Notes: generated by a model not told the origin, from the sequence alone. DNA of 64,000 nt from DASYPQ01 sp046155895 (GCA_046155895.1 JBJXFB010000080.1:1-64000), one strand, 5' to 3'; positions 48,091-59,823 are shown, counted from the stretch's first letter. Program-made: numbers and translations.

Positions 48091-49877
48091 GGCGACCAGA
48101 GCACCCGCCCGGTCTGCGTGTTGTTGAAATTGCTCGTCGGGGGGCAGCCCCCCAGCGCCACGTTGTCGCGATAGAACACGAAGTACCAACGGGACTGGGC
48201 AACCTGGATGGTGTCTCCGAGGGCGGCCGAGCGGACCGAAACGGGCTGATCGCCGGCGACGAAATCCGGAGCGGTGATTCTGCCCCCCGACGCACTCTTC
48301 GCGTACAGGCGCTTGAACGTGCCCGAAGTGCAGCGCACACCCATTCCGAAGGCGATTCCCGAAAGGCCCCCGCCCGTCCACTGACTCACGATGCTGAGGG
48401 CCGTCGGGCGCTGTCCGCTCGTCGTGAAGACGAGCGAGTCCGAGGAAAGGTACGTCCCGCCCGAGGCGGAAAGGACGGCGCCGCCCGTCGACGAGGAGTT
48501 GTCGCAGCCCCGGCCGGGTCCGCTCGGCGGATTCCCGCACGGACATGGGATCACTCCGCCCGCGCCCGGGTCGCAGAGGCTCTCGAAGTTCGTTCCCCCG
48601 AACCGGTCGACCACAAAGACATCGTCGTGTCCATTCCAGTCGCCGTACACCAGGTTGCCGTAACCGCTCGTGATGCCCACGAATCGTCCATCTCGGGTGA
48701 TCGTCGACGTCGTGCAGTCCCAACCCGGCGGCGGGACACCGAGAGGCACGGTCACGAGCTCCGTGGTGCCGCTCAGGCGGTCGCGGAGGTAGACGTTGGC
48801 CCCGATGAGCGCCCCGGGAACGAGGTTCGTCGCGTAGCTGGCGAAGGCCACATAGCGACCGTCCCCGGAGATCTGGGCAGCGCTGCTGTAGTAGTCCCCC
48901 TCCACCCCGCCCCCACCGATGCTCACCCGTTCGGTCGTGTCGGTCTGGAGGTCGCGGACGAAGACGTCCACGGCTGCGTTCGTGTCGCCGGGGACGAGGT
49001 TCGTGGCGGTGCTCGTGAACGCCACATGACGGCCGTCGGCGGAGAACCCGAGGCCCCAGTACCCCGACTCGAGATTGGCCTCAACGCCGTTCGAGTCCAC
49101 GCTCGCTCGCTCGGTCGTCCCGAGTTGCATGTCGCGGACGAAGATGTCGAAGGTGCCGTTCGTGTCGCCGGGCACCAGGTTGCTCGCCGAGCTGTAGAAC
49201 GCCACGAATCGGCCGTCGTCGGAGAGGTAGGGGCGCCTGCACTGCGCATTCGCCTCCTCTCCCGTGGAACTCACGCTTACCCGCACCGTCGTTCCGAGCT
49301 GGCGATCGCGGAGGAAGATGTCGAACGTGTCGTTCGTGTCCGCGGGAACGAGGTTGTCCGCGAAGCTGCTGAACACGACCCAGCGCCCGTCGGCGGAGAT
49401 GGAACCACCCGAGCACGAGCCCTCGCCTCCCACCTCGTTCGAATCGACGCTGATCTGCTCGGTGGTCGAGAGCTGCCGGTCCCGGAGAAAGATGTCGGTG
49501 TTGGAGCCGCTGGCGTCTGTGGGAGCGAGATTCGATGCCGCGCTCTCAAACGTCACGAACCGGCCATCGGCGGAGATCCTCGGCGAGTAGCTCCCCCCGT
49601 TGCCGGGGACTCCATTGGTGTTTTGGCTGACGTACTCCGTGGTGCCGTTCACCCGGTCGCGAACATAGATGTGGTTGCCCACGAGCCCGGGAATGAAGTT
49701 GGTCGCCTTGCTCTGGAACGCAACGAATCGGCCGTCCACGGAGAGTCGAGCACCGACGCTCCCGTGGTTCCCCTGCAGTCCGGCCGTAGAAAGGCTCACC
49801 CGCTGCGTCACCTGCGCCCACGCCGTGCTTCCCAGGACTAGCGCCGGAACCAGTACTCCAGATCGCAGGCGGCTCAT
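48087..49877 (-). CDS. Secreted PD40/TolB-like beta-propeller with Cys-containing C-terminal module
   Basis: A 596-residue exported protein. A signal peptide (ending about TAWA-QV) precedes seven repeats of about 58 residues of the form DGRFVAF-S-A-NLVPGDTN-DIFVRDRQ-GTTERVSV (for example DGRFVAFYSSASNLVPGD), a PD40/WD40-like propeller. The C-terminal 150 residues start at CDPGAGGVIPCPCGNPP and contain GRGCDN, LSIVSQW and FYRDN. A similar tail occurs on many secreted proteins in some planctomycete-like genomes, where it may be a sorting or attachment module. The molecule bound is unknown. Confidence 0.82.
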   Translation of the reverse strand: MSRLRSGVLVPALVLGSTAWAQVTQRVSLSTAGLQGNHGSVGARLSVDGRFVAFQSKATNFIPGLVGNHIYVRDRVNGTTEYVSQNTNGVPGNGGSYSPRISADGRFVTFESAASNLAPTDASGSNTDIFLRDRQLSTTEQISVDSNEVGGEGSCSGGSISADGRWVVFSSFADNLVPADTNDTFDIFLRDRQLGTTVRVSVSSTGEEANAQCRRPYLSDDGRFVAFYSSASNLVPGDTNGTFDIFVRDMQLGTTERASVDSNGVEANLESGYWGLGFSADGRHVAFTSTATNLVPGDTNAAVDVFVRDLQTDTTERVSIGGGGVEGDYYSSAAQISGDGRYVAFASYATNLVPGALIGANVYLRDRLSGTTELVTVPLGVPPPGWDCTTSTITRDGRFVGITSGYGNLVYGDWNGHDDVFVVDRFGGTNFESLCDPGAGGVIPCPCGNPPSGPGRGCDNSSSTGGAVLSASGGTYLSSDSLVFTTSGQRPTALSIVSQWTGGGLSGIAFGMGVRCTSGTFKRLYAKSASGGRITAPDFVAGDQPVSVRSAALGDTIQVAQSRWYFVFYRDNVALGGCPPTSNFNNTQTGRVLWSP

Positions 49878-49919
49878 GTTCGCTGTCTCCTCAGTGAGGG
49901 TGGCTTGCCAAGCCCTATC

Positions 49920-50558
49920 CTAGCGGCCGATCTCGGTTCTCGCGCCGGCTGCCTGCAGGTGCTCGCGGTACCAGCCGACCCCCTCGCTGGCGCGTCCGGG
50001 GAGAGACCGGGTGCCCCAGACCACGGAAAGGGTTCGACGCGTCCCGGCGTGCGTTTTCGTGCGCTGCGAGTCCTTCACCGCGTTCGCGCACGGGCCCTCG
50101 GCGTCGAAGAGGCACAAGAGCCCCTCGAGATCAATCGTCTGCCCCGTCCGGTTGAACACGTAGCTCGCGCCCGCAGACGCGATTCCGATCCGGAACGGCT
50201 CGCGCGCGAGAACGAGGTCGACCACGCTGATCGGCAGCCCCGAATGCAGCGACACCGCGTTGCACGCGTCGACCGCGAGATTGATCGGCTCGAGCGTCCC
50301 CGCGGCCGCCGCGCCGATCAGGTACTCGCTCGCGGGCTTTCCGCGGCCCGTCGGCTTGTATCCGCCGTGCCGCAGCAGGTCGCGCACGGCCTTCCGCACG
50401 GCATCGTCGCTCGTCATCGGCGCCGGCGCTCCGGCCCGCAGCAGCGCGAGACACTCCGGAGGCGTCACCATCTCCCTTAGCGTTCGGGGAAACTCTGTGA
50501 CGAACACGCCTGCCTCGAGCGTCGGGTGGTCGTCGATCGTGATCGGCGGGAGCTTCAT
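49920..50558 (-). CDS. B3/4-domain protein (PheT B3/B4-like)
   Basis: A 212-residue soluble protein with the B3/B4 fold of phenylalanyl-tRNA synthetase beta chain. AVRDLLRHGGYKPTGRGKPASEYL and EPINLAVDACNAVSLHSGLPISVVDL are strong family stretches. Free-standing B3/B4 proteins are thought to edit mischarged tRNA or bind related small ligands. The ATG at 50558 is divergent from the hydrolase gene, with about 50 bp between them. Its stop is 42 bp from the start of the propeller gene on the same strand. Confidence 0.85.
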   Translation of the reverse strand: MKLPPITIDDHPTLEAGVFVTEFPRTLREMVTPPECLALLRAGAPAPMTSDDAVRKAVRDLLRHGGYKPTGRGKPASEYLIGAAAAGTLEPINLAVDACNAVSLHSGLPISVVDLVLAREPFRIGIASAGASYVFNRTGQTIDLEGLLCLFDAEGPCANAVKDSQRTKTHAGTRRTLSVVWGTRSLPGRASEGVGWYREHLQAAGARTEIGR

Positions 50559-50562
50559 CGGC

Positions 50563-50568
50563 TACACT
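50563..50568 (+). promoter_or_regulatory. -10-like hexamer TACACT before the dienelactone hydrolase gene
   Basis: TACACT lies 40 bp before the ATG at 50609, with GGAGG just upstream of the start. Confidence 0.4.
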
Positions 50569-50608
50569 CGGCGTCGAATCGCCGCAGGCACATCGTACGG
50601 AGGAAGCC

Positions 50609-51466
50609 ATGATCACCGCACTCGTCTCTCTCGCTCTCTTGTTCGCCGCCCCGCTCCAGGAGAAGGCCGCGCAGGACAAGGCGCCGCAGGAGAAGAAGCC
50701 GGCCGGAGAGATCACGGAGGAGGAGTTCAAGAAGCTCCACGAGCTCAAGCAGGAGGCCGCGCCGCCGTCGAAGGGCACGATGGTCGAGATCGCGAAATCG
50801 AAGGCCTACCTCTCGCTCCCTGAAGGCGCGAAGGCCCCGATGCCCGCCGTCGTCGTCATCCACGAGTGGTGGGGACTCAACGACCACGTCAAGCACTGGG
50901 CGGACCGCCTCGCGGCCGACGGCTACGCCGCCGTCGCCGTCGACCTCTACGGCGGCACGGTCGCGACAACGCCCGACGAGGCGAACGCGGAGATGAAGAA
51001 GGTCGACCCGGCGCGCTCGAAGGAGATCCTGCTCGCTGCCCTCGCGTTCCTGAAGGACGATCCGCGCGTCCAGGCGACGAAGCGCGGCTCGATCGGCTGG
51101 TGCTTCGGCGGCAAGATGTCGCTCCAGCTCGCGCTCGCGGCGCCGGATCTCGACGCGGCGGTGATGTACTACGGCCATCCCGAGCTGGATCCCATGAAGC
51201 TCGAACCCATGATGGCGCCGCTGCTCGGCATCTTCGGCACGAAGGACTCGAGCATTCCTCCGAAGATGGTGGAGAAGTTCCAGAACGCGCTCACGGAGGC
51301 GAAGAAGGAGCACACGATCTTCTCGTACGAAGCCCAGCACGCCTTCGCCAACCCGAGCAATCCGAAGTACGACGAGGAGAACGCGGGCAAGGCTTGGATC
51401 GAGGTGCGGAAGTTCCTCGAGAAGCACCTCAAGGCACCAGCGGAGGCCAGGGTCGAGCCGAAGTAG
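50609..51466 (+). CDS. Dienelactone hydrolase family protein, exported
   Basis: A 285-residue alpha/beta hydrolase with a signal peptide and a Lys/Glu/Pro-rich linker (about 15-55). The nucleophile Cys165 lies in GWCFGG, and Asp213 (GTKDSSIP) and His244 (AQHAFANP) complete the triad, so this is the Cys-Asp-His dienelactone hydrolase type. VVVIHEWWGLNDHVKHWADRLAADGY is the classic start of the fold. It would hydrolyse lactones or esters in the periplasm. It stands alone on the plus strand. Confidence 0.9.
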   Translation: MITALVSLALLFAAPLQEKAAQDKAPQEKKPAGEITEEEFKKLHELKQEAAPPSKGTMVEIAKSKAYLSLPEGAKAPMPAVVVIHEWWGLNDHVKHWADRLAADGYAAVAVDLYGGTVATTPDEANAEMKKVDPARSKEILLAALAFLKDDPRVQATKRGSIGWCFGGKMSLQLALAAPDLDAAVMYYGHPELDPMKLEPMMAPLLGIFGTKDSSIPPKMVEKFQNALTEAKKEHTIFSYEAQHAFANPSNPKYDEENAGKAWIEVRKFLEKHLKAPAEARVEPK

Positions 51467-51484
51467 CTCGACTTCGTCGGCGAC

Positions 51485-52237
51485 CTACTCGATGCGCTTC
51501 GGGTTCCAGACGACGACGTCCTGCCTGCGCGCGAAGTGCAACAGCGGCGGCTCGCCGGGGAGCTCGAACCCGTGCGCGCGGGCCATCGTGTTGCGCTCGA
51601 ACGCCGCGGCGGCGGACTGGAGCGGCCACGGCGGATGGTGGATGTCGGCGCGCCACGTTCGGCCGTCGGGCCGAGCCGCGTAGAGGCAGTAACGCTCGGT
51701 CAGCCAGTGATCGAGGGTCCCTGAACGGGCTCGGAAGACGTCTCCAGTAGGACGGTAGGAGCCCGTGAGCTCGGCGGAGGGAGCGCCGGAGTGCGTCCGA
51801 ACGCTGGAGTAGCGGATGCCGTCGGGGTCAGAGGCCTCACGCTCGCACGACATCCGCGCGCGGTAGTACCGCAAGTTGAACCACGCGCGCGCGATCGCGA
51901 CGGCGAGCGAATTGTGCGCGTCGAGCGAGAAGAAGTAGACGCCCGGCTTCCCCTCGCGCGTCACGTACGTCCGCACGTTGAGCTCCGGGAACGCCGAGAG
52001 CCCCGGCACCGGCGGCATCCAGCGCGGACGGACGCCGCTCATCCGGAACGGAACGATCCCGAGCCACGCCCGATCCTCGAACAGGTCGAGCTCGAGCTGC
52101 TCTGGCACCGCCGCACGCATCGCCGCGACCGGAATCCGCCAGTGCGCGAACAGCAGATCGTGCCAGACCTGCGTCATCGTCCAGGGCGCGCGAGGCAGCG
52201 GCCACGGCCGGTGCGCGATGTCCGTCAAGTCGCTCAT
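51485..52237 (-). CDS. DUF2071 (YqjF-like) protein
   Basis: A 250-residue soluble protein of the DUF2071/YqjF family, which has an acetoacetate-decarboxylase-like fold. Family features: WHDLLFAHWRIPVAAMRAAVPEQLELD, AWLGIVPFRMSGVRPRWMPPVPGLSAFPELNVRTYV and GVYFFSLDAHN. The function is unknown. The ATG at 52237 is 34 bp from the GTG of the divergent MFS gene, so the two share a short promoter region. It ends close to the hydrolase gene (convergent). Confidence 0.85.
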   Translation of the reverse strand: MSDLTDIAHRPWPLPRAPWTMTQVWHDLLFAHWRIPVAAMRAAVPEQLELDLFEDRAWLGIVPFRMSGVRPRWMPPVPGLSAFPELNVRTYVTREGKPGVYFFSLDAHNSLAVAIARAWFNLRYYRARMSCEREASDPDGIRYSSVRTHSGAPSAELTGSYRPTGDVFRARSGTLDHWLTERYCLYAARPDGRTWRADIHHPPWPLQSAAAAFERNTMARAHGFELPGEPPLLHFARRQDVVVWNPKRIE

Positions 52238-52258
52238 GGTCCCGCTCGAAGCGGCTGC

Positions 52259-52264
52259 TAGCCT
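52259..52264 (+). promoter_or_regulatory. -10-like hexamer TAGCCT before the MFS gene
   Basis: TAGCCT ends 7 bp before the GTG at 52272, which would make the transcript leaderless. No -35 box is clear. Confidence 0.3.
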
Positions 52265-52271
52265 GACGCCC

Positions 52272-53609
52272 GTGCTACGCGTCGTCGCCAAGAATCCCCA
52301 GCTCGCGCGCCTCTGGCTCGCCCAGTTCGTCAGCCAGACCGGCGACTGGCTCAACCGCGTCGCGAGCCTCGTCCTGATCGGCAACCTCGGAGGAACGGGT
52401 CCCGTCCTCGGCGTCGGAGCGCTTTTCGGAGCGGAATTGGCGCTGCGCCTGCTCCCCTCCGCGGCGCTCGGGCCGCTCGCGGGCCCCGTCGCCGACCGTC
52501 TGCCGCGGCGCATGCTGATGGTCGTCGCGGACCTCTCGCGCGCGGTCATCGTCCTCGGGTTCCTGCTCGTGCGCGAGCCCGCGCACCTGCCGCTTCTCTA
52601 CGTCCTCATCGTCCTCCAGATGGCGATCGGCATCTTCTTCGACGCCGCCCGGACCGCCGCGCTGCCCGACACGGTCGCGAAGGACGACCTCCACGACGCC
52701 TACGCGCTCTCCGCGATGACGTGGAGCATCACGCTCTGCTTCGGCGCGCTCGCCGGAGGCTGGCTCGTGCAGTGGGTCGGCGTCGGAGGAGCCTTCGTCA
52801 TCGACGCCGCGACCTACGTCGTGAGCGCCGTGTTCCTGATCGGCGTGCGCCTGCCGCCCGTTCCCAAGCAGGAGCAGCCATTCCGCTGGCGTGATATCGT
52901 GCTGATGACCGACCTCAAGCGCGGCCTCACGCACGTGCGCTCGCTCGGAATCGCGCCGATCCTGTGGACGAAGACCTACTGGGGCGCGGCAGGCGGGTAC
53001 CTCGTGCTGCTCTCGCTCGCGGGCCGCGACCGCTTCGGCGAGGTCCCGGAAGCGACGAGCTCCGCTTCCGAGTTGGCCGCAGCGGCCGGGGCGACGGCCG
53101 TCGCCACCGGGGCGCTCTACACCGCGCGCGGAGTCGGCACGGGCCTCGGGCCGCTCGTCGCGAACTTCGTGTTCGGGAAGAGCGACGCCGCCCTGCGGCG
53201 CCAGATCAGCGCGGGTTTCGTCGTCGCCGCGGTCGGGTACGCCCTCTTCGGATTCACGACGAGCCTCTGGGCTGCTTGCGTCTTCGTCGCGGTCGCGCAC
53301 GTCGGAGGGTGCGCCCTGTGGGTCGCGTCGACGGTCTTGTGGCAGAAGCGCGTCGAGCCAGCCTACCGCGGACGAGTCTTCGCGCTCGAGTTCCTGGCCC
53401 TGGACATCTCCTTCGCTCTCGGCGGCCTCGTCGCCGGGGCGATCTACGACGCGACCGAATCGCTGGCGCAGACCGCCTGGATCGTCTCCGGGATGGTGCT
53501 GGCGCTCGGGATGGCCTGGACCTGGTCCTCCCGCGGGGTTCTCGCCCCCGGACCCGGCGCCGAGGTTTTCCCGACCGCGAAGCCGCTGGTCGAGGAGGAC
53601 GACGGATGA
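52272..53609 (+). CDS. MFS exporter of the EntS/MFS_3 type
   Basis: A 445-residue transporter with twelve hydrophobic segments. FVSQTGDWLNRVASLVLIGNLGG and LGPLAGPVADRLPRRMLMVVADLSRAVIV are typical of MFS_3 (bacterial efflux, enterobactin-exporter-like). The substrate is unknown. The GTG at 52272 gives a start directly before the first helix; an upstream ATG would put the gene across the divergent DUF2071 start. It is followed by the E1 gene after 45 bp and is probably separate from it. Confidence 0.85.
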   Translation: MLRVVAKNPQLARLWLAQFVSQTGDWLNRVASLVLIGNLGGTGPVLGVGALFGAELALRLLPSAALGPLAGPVADRLPRRMLMVVADLSRAVIVLGFLLVREPAHLPLLYVLIVLQMAIGIFFDAARTAALPDTVAKDDLHDAYALSAMTWSITLCFGALAGGWLVQWVGVGGAFVIDAATYVVSAVFLIGVRLPPVPKQEQPFRWRDIVLMTDLKRGLTHVRSLGIAPILWTKTYWGAAGGYLVLLSLAGRDRFGEVPEATSSASELAAAAGATAVATGALYTARGVGTGLGPLVANFVFGKSDAALRRQISAGFVVAAVGYALFGFTTSLWAACVFVAVAHVGGCALWVASTVLWQKRVEPAYRGRVFALEFLALDISFALGGLVAGAIYDATESLAQTAWIVSGMVLALGMAWTWSSRGVLAPGPGAEVFPTAKPLVEEDDG

Positions 53610-53621
53610 CTCTCCGATGGT

Positions 53622-53627
53622 AGATTC
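53622..53627 (+). promoter_or_regulatory. Extended -10 (TGG-TAGATT) before the E1 gene
   Basis: TAGATT is directly preceded by TGG (53619-53621), an extended -10 element, and lies 27 bp before the GTG at 53655. This suggests a promoter for the E1-acyltransferase pair. Confidence 0.45.
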
Positions 53628-53654
53628 CCGCGCTCTCCCACCGCCGGATCCCGC

Positions 53655-55882
<2,228 letters not shown>

Positions 55883-55886
<4 letters not shown>

Positions 55887-56884
55887 AGCGCGTCGCGATC
55901 CTCTGCCCCGGCCGCGGCTCGTACACCGAGAAGTCGCTCGGATCTCTGCCCCGCGATCACGCGTGGGTGCGGCGCGCCGACGAGCTGCGCGCGGAGCGCG
56001 GGCTGTCGTCGCTCGCCGAGCTCGACGGCGCCAGGAAGTTCGAGCCCGAGCGCCACCTCGCCCCCGCGGACGTCTCGCCGATGATCTGGCTGGTCTCGAT
56101 GCTCGACGCGGCGGCCGCGGCGCCGGAGTACCGCGTCGTGTGCGTCGCCGGGAACTCGATGGGCTGGTACACGGCGCTCTCGGTAGCGGGCGCCCTCGAC
56201 TTCGACGATGGGTTCCGCCTCGTGCAGGAGATGTCGATGCTGCAGCACAAGCAGCAGAAGTCCGAAGGCGGCGGGCAGATCATCTTTCCCGTGATCGACG
56301 AGAGCTGGAGAGGCGACTCGAAGCTCGAAACGGCCGTCGAGGAAGCGCTCGTGAGCTCGAACGGCGAAGCGATGTCCTCGATCCGCCTCGGCGGCTACGC
56401 CGTGCTCGCCGGGACCGAGGCCGGGATCGCGCACCTGATGAAGTCGCTCCCGCGCGTGAAGCTCGGACAGAACCTGTACCCCTTCCGCCTGATGCAGCAC
56501 GGCGCCTACCACACGCCGCTCGTCGAGGGAGTCGCCGAGGAAGCGCGGCGGCGCCTCGCCGATCTCCGTTTCACCGCGCCGAAGGTGACGCTCGTCGACG
56601 GCCGCGGCGGCCGATTCACGCCCTGGTCGACGGATCCGGCGGAGCTCGCGGCGTACACGCTCGGGCAACAGGTCTCGTCGCCCTTCGACTTCACCTCGAG
56701 CGTGCGCGTCGCCTTGCGCGAGCACGCGCCCGACCGCCTCGTGTGTCCTGGCCCCGGCAATTCGCTCGGCGGCGTGTGCGGCCAAATCCTCGTCGAGGAG
56801 GGTTGGCGCGGGATCCGTTCGCGCGAGGACTTCGACCGCGTCCAGGCAAGCGAGGAGCCGATCCTCGTCTCGATGCGGCGCTAG
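55883..56884 (+). CDS. ACP S-malonyltransferase-like acyltransferase
   Basis: A 333-residue protein of the FabD fold. The nucleophile elbow is VAGNSMGWYTALS (Ser92) rather than the usual GHSLG, and the catalytic His is His210 in GAYHTPL. VSPMIWLVSM and CPGPGNSLGG are also FabD-like. Length is close to FabD (about 310). It overlaps the E1 stop by 4 bp (ATGA), so the two are made together. It may move an acyl group made by E1 to a carrier, but the acyl chain and the carrier are unknown. The stop is 4 bp into the stop of the EcsC gene on the other strand. Confidence 0.82.
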
Positions 56885-57744
56885 ACGAGCCGCGGCGGAT
56901 CCTGCGGGGCCCTGGCTTCCAGCTTCGGCGGCGCGAGAAGACGCTGCCGAGCCGCCGCGGCGGCCGCGTCGAGGTCGGCGTACGCGCGTCGGACTTCCTC
57001 CAGCCCGTGCGCGCGCTCCAGGCGCCGGACGATGAAGTGCCCGGTCGCCATGTCCTGGAAGTGACTGACGAAGATCGCGTTGATCGTCGCGCCGCCGACG
57101 GCGCCGACGACGGGCACGGCCTGGGCCGCGAGCTTCTCCGAGACCGCGACGCTGAAGCGCGAGGCGATCTGCGCGACGAGCCGCACGAGGACGGGCGCTC
57201 CTTCCTCGACGATCCCCTTCTTCGCGATGAACTCGGCGGCTTCCGCGACGGCGAACGTCAGCGCGCTGCGCACCGCGAAGTATCCCGTCTCGGCCGCGTC
57301 GTCGCCCTTTCCGCGGCCGCCGAAGGCGAAGACCTCGATGCACGCCAGGCGCGATTCCGGGCGCGAGAGATCCTCGCCCTCGCTCCGCGCGATGTCCGCT
57401 ACCGAGCGGAGGATGATCGTTGTCGAGACGGGGAGCTCGATCGCGAGCGCGGGCAGCCCGAAGAAGCCTCCGGCGGCGCCGCTTCCGACCGCGAGGATCT
57501 TGTGCGAGAAGCGCGAGGCCTTTCTGGGCTTCTTCCGCATCGTCGCGGTGGCGACCCGCAGCGCGGCGCGCAGCGACTTCGTCGTCGCGTCATTCACGAG
57601 CGCCGAGGCGCGCTTCGGCAGGAGCGCCATCCCCTTCTCGACCGGCGTCCCGATCAGGTTCGTGAGCTTGATGGCAATGCCGGGATGCTCGAGGAGCTGC
57701 TGCGCCCGGCGCAGGTCCTCGATCTCGGCGACGGAGAGCGGCAT
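56881..57744 (-). CDS. EcsC family protein
   Basis: A 287-residue protein with the EcsC signature: the start MPLSVAEIEDLRRAQQLLEHPGI, KASRFSHKILAVGSGAAGGFFGLPALAIELPVSTTIILRSVADIARSEGEDL, and the tail SEKLAAQAVPVVGAVGGATIN. Members are usually membrane-associated; two hydrophobic stretches are present. The function is unknown. I chose the ATG at 57744. It lies between the acyltransferase (convergent) and galactokinase (same strand, 32 bp upstream). Confidence 0.85.
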   Translation of the reverse strand: MPLSVAEIEDLRRAQQLLEHPGIAIKLTNLIGTPVEKGMALLPKRASALVNDATTKSLRAALRVATATMRKKPRKASRFSHKILAVGSGAAGGFFGLPALAIELPVSTTIILRSVADIARSEGEDLSRPESRLACIEVFAFGGRGKGDDAAETGYFAVRSALTFAVAEAAEFIAKKGIVEEGAPVLVRLVAQIASRFSVAVSEKLAAQAVPVVGAVGGATINAIFVSHFQDMATGHFIVRRLERAHGLEEVRRAYADLDAAAAAARQRLLAPPKLEARAPQDPPRLV

Positions 57745-57776
57745 CGGAGGTCCTTCGGCCCGAGCATACGCGGCCG

Positions 57777-58919
57777 CTAGAGGCGGATCGACCGCGCTCC
57801 GTCGGAAGGCTCGGCTACGAAGAGCGCATCCCGTGCGAACGGATCGATCCCGCGGGACCCGTAGAACGCGCCCCGGAGACCCGTCAGGAACCCCGCGAGA
57901 CTCTCTGCGCGCGTCAAGAGGACTGCGCAACCGCCGAAGCCGGCGCCGGTGAGGCGGGCCCCCGCCGCTCCGTGCTCGCGCGCGGCCGCCACGAGCTCGT
58001 CGAGCTCGGGACAACTGACCTCGTAGTCGTCGCGCAGGCTCGCGTGGGACGCGTCGAGGAGCCGCCCGAAGGACTCGAGGCTGCCCGAGCGCATCGCCGC
58101 GACGGCTTTCGCGACACGGAGCCCTTCGCCGACGACGTGGCGGAAGCGCCGATCGAGCGGATCGGGCAGCGTCCTGGCGAGATCCAGCAGCTCCCCCTCG
58201 GGAAGATCGGCGATCAGCGAACGATACGGCCGTCGCTTCGCCAGGATCTCGAGAGCCCGCCTGGTTTCCAGGACGCGGGCGTTGTAGCCGGCTTGGGCTT
58301 CGCCCGTCTTCTTCGCCTCGACCAGCGAGTTGGCGATCACGAACCGCCAATCGGACGGGACGGGCACGGGATCGAGGCGGATCGGATCGAAATCGATCGC
58401 CACCGCGTGTCCCGCGCGGCCACCGAGCGAGATGGCCTGGTCCATGCCTCCGCTGTGCGTGCCGACGTAGCGCTCCGCGCGAGCGGTGAGTTCCATGAGC
58501 TCCTTCAGGTCGATCTCGATCTCGTTCGCGGCGAGCAGCGCGAGCGCGGACGCGACCACGAGTGCCGACGAGGATGCCAGTCCCGCCGCGGCGGGGATGT
58601 CTCCCGAGACGAACCCGTCGAAGCCGCGAACGAGCGGCTCACGCCGATGCAGAGCCTGCGCCGCCGCCTTGGCGTAGTTGATCCACGACCCAGCCGGAGA
58701 CGGATCGATCGCGCCGGAGATCTCGAACTGCGCAGCCTCGAAGCGCGGATCCGGGTTGGCGAGGCACACCCGAGTATCGTCGCGCGGGCGCAGCTCGATC
58801 CGGACGGACCGCTGGATCGCCATGGGGAACACGGGCAGCCCGTTGTAGTCCGTGTGCTCGCCGATCAGGTTCACACGGCCCGGAGCGCGGACGGAATGCG
58901 TCGGGGAGGAGGTCGGCAC
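57777..58919 (-). CDS. galK: Galactokinase
   Basis: A 380-residue GHMP kinase, the length of E. coli GalK (382). The galactokinase signature GRVNLIGEHTDYN lies at 14-26. The ATP loop IPAAAGLASSSALVVASA and the C-terminal GARLTGAGFGGCAVLL are also present. It would phosphorylate galactose at C1. The GTG at 58919 gives a normal N-terminus; longer starts add Pro/Arg-rich sequence. No galT or galE is adjacent. Confidence 0.93.
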   Translation of the reverse strand: MPTSSPTHSVRAPGRVNLIGEHTDYNGLPVFPMAIQRSVRIELRPRDDTRVCLANPDPRFEAAQFEISGAIDPSPAGSWINYAKAAAQALHRREPLVRGFDGFVSGDIPAAAGLASSSALVVASALALLAANEIEIDLKELMELTARAERYVGTHSGGMDQAISLGGRAGHAVAIDFDPIRLDPVPVPSDWRFVIANSLVEAKKTGEAQAGYNARVLETRRALEILAKRRPYRSLIADLPEGELLDLARTLPDPLDRRFRHVVGEGLRVAKAVAAMRSGSLESFGRLLDASHASLRDDYEVSCPELDELVAAAREHGAAGARLTGAGFGGCAVLLTRAESLAGFLTGLRGAFYGSRGIDPFARDALFVAEPSDGARSIRL

Positions 58920-59044
58920 GTCGGGAGGCCATGCTACCTGGGCGCTCCCCGGCCTCCGTGAGTACCATGGGCGCCGCCCGCCGTCTGAATCGTTCGGCGG
59001 TTCCGCTCCCAACCACAGACTCCATTCCTTCCCGCAGGAACTCC

Positions 59045-59659
59045 ATGAATACCGCCCTGAAGCTGTCTCTCGCCGCCGTCGCGCTCGTCGGAGGAACCGT
59101 TCTCGTCACCGCAGCCGCTCTCCGCCCTCAGGACAAGGGCGAGGGAGCGCCGCCGGACATGGATCCCGCGATGATGATGAAGATGATGGAGCTCGCGACG
59201 CCCGGCGAGCCCCACAAGGAGCTCGCGAAGCTGGTCGGCACTTGGGAGATCGATTACAAGATGCGCTGGGGACCCGACATGCCCTGGATGGACACGAAGG
59301 GCACGGGCGAAGTGAAGCCTCTCCTCGGCGGACGCTACGTGATGGAGACGGTCCAGTTCGAGGTGATGGGCATGCCGATGGAGGGCCTGCACATCCTCGG
59401 GTACGACAACATGAAGAAGGAGTACATCTCCCTCTGGGCCGATTCGATGAGCACGTGGTGGGTCACCTCGCGCGGAAAGGAGAGCGCGGATGGGACGATC
59501 GAGTACAAGGGCACGATGATCGACGTCGCCGGCGAGCGGCCCTACCGGATGGTGATCCACCCGAAGAGCGATGACCTCCACGAGGCCGAGATGTACGACA
59601 CGATCCCGCCTGCCGGGGAAGTCAAGGTGATGACGATCACCTCGAAGCGGAAGAAGTAG
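59045..59659 (+). CDS. DUF1579 exported protein
   Basis: A 204-residue protein with a signal peptide (about 1-26, VLVTAAALRPQDKG), a short Met-rich linker (DPAMMMKMMELA), and the DUF1579 domain: HKELAKLVGTWEIDYKMRW, GRYVMETVQFEVMGMPMEGLHILGYDNMKKEYISLWADS. Such domains form a lipocalin-like barrel of unknown ligand. An AGGAA ribosome site precedes the ATG. The gene is divergent from galactokinase. Confidence 0.9.
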   Translation: MNTALKLSLAAVALVGGTVLVTAAALRPQDKGEGAPPDMDPAMMMKMMELATPGEPHKELAKLVGTWEIDYKMRWGPDMPWMDTKGTGEVKPLLGGRYVMETVQFEVMGMPMEGLHILGYDNMKKEYISLWADSMSTWWVTSRGKESADGTIEYKGTMIDVAGERPYRMVIHPKSDDLHEAEMYDTIPPAGEVKVMTITSKRKK

Positions 59660-59712
59660 CCGTCCGGCTGCCCAGAGCCTCGATGCGCAAGTCAGGAACT
59701 CGAGCGGACGGC
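59659..59712. repeat. Inverted repeat after the DUF1579 gene
   Basis: GCCGTCCG (59659-59666) and CGGACGGC (59705-59712) form a perfect 8-bp inverted repeat with a 38-bp spacer. It begins at the DUF1579 stop codon. It has no T run, so it is not a classic terminator. The rest of the 580-bp gap to 60239 holds the fasciclin fragment (59824-59910) and no other gene. Confidence 0.4.
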
Positions 59713-59823
59713 CAGTGATTCCGCTCGGAGACGCCTAGACAGAGCAGCGGCCCCGGCTCGAGGGCCGGGACCGCCGCTTCGCCAACGGTTACGCGGGACG
59801 CCCATCACGCCCCGCGCTGCCTC

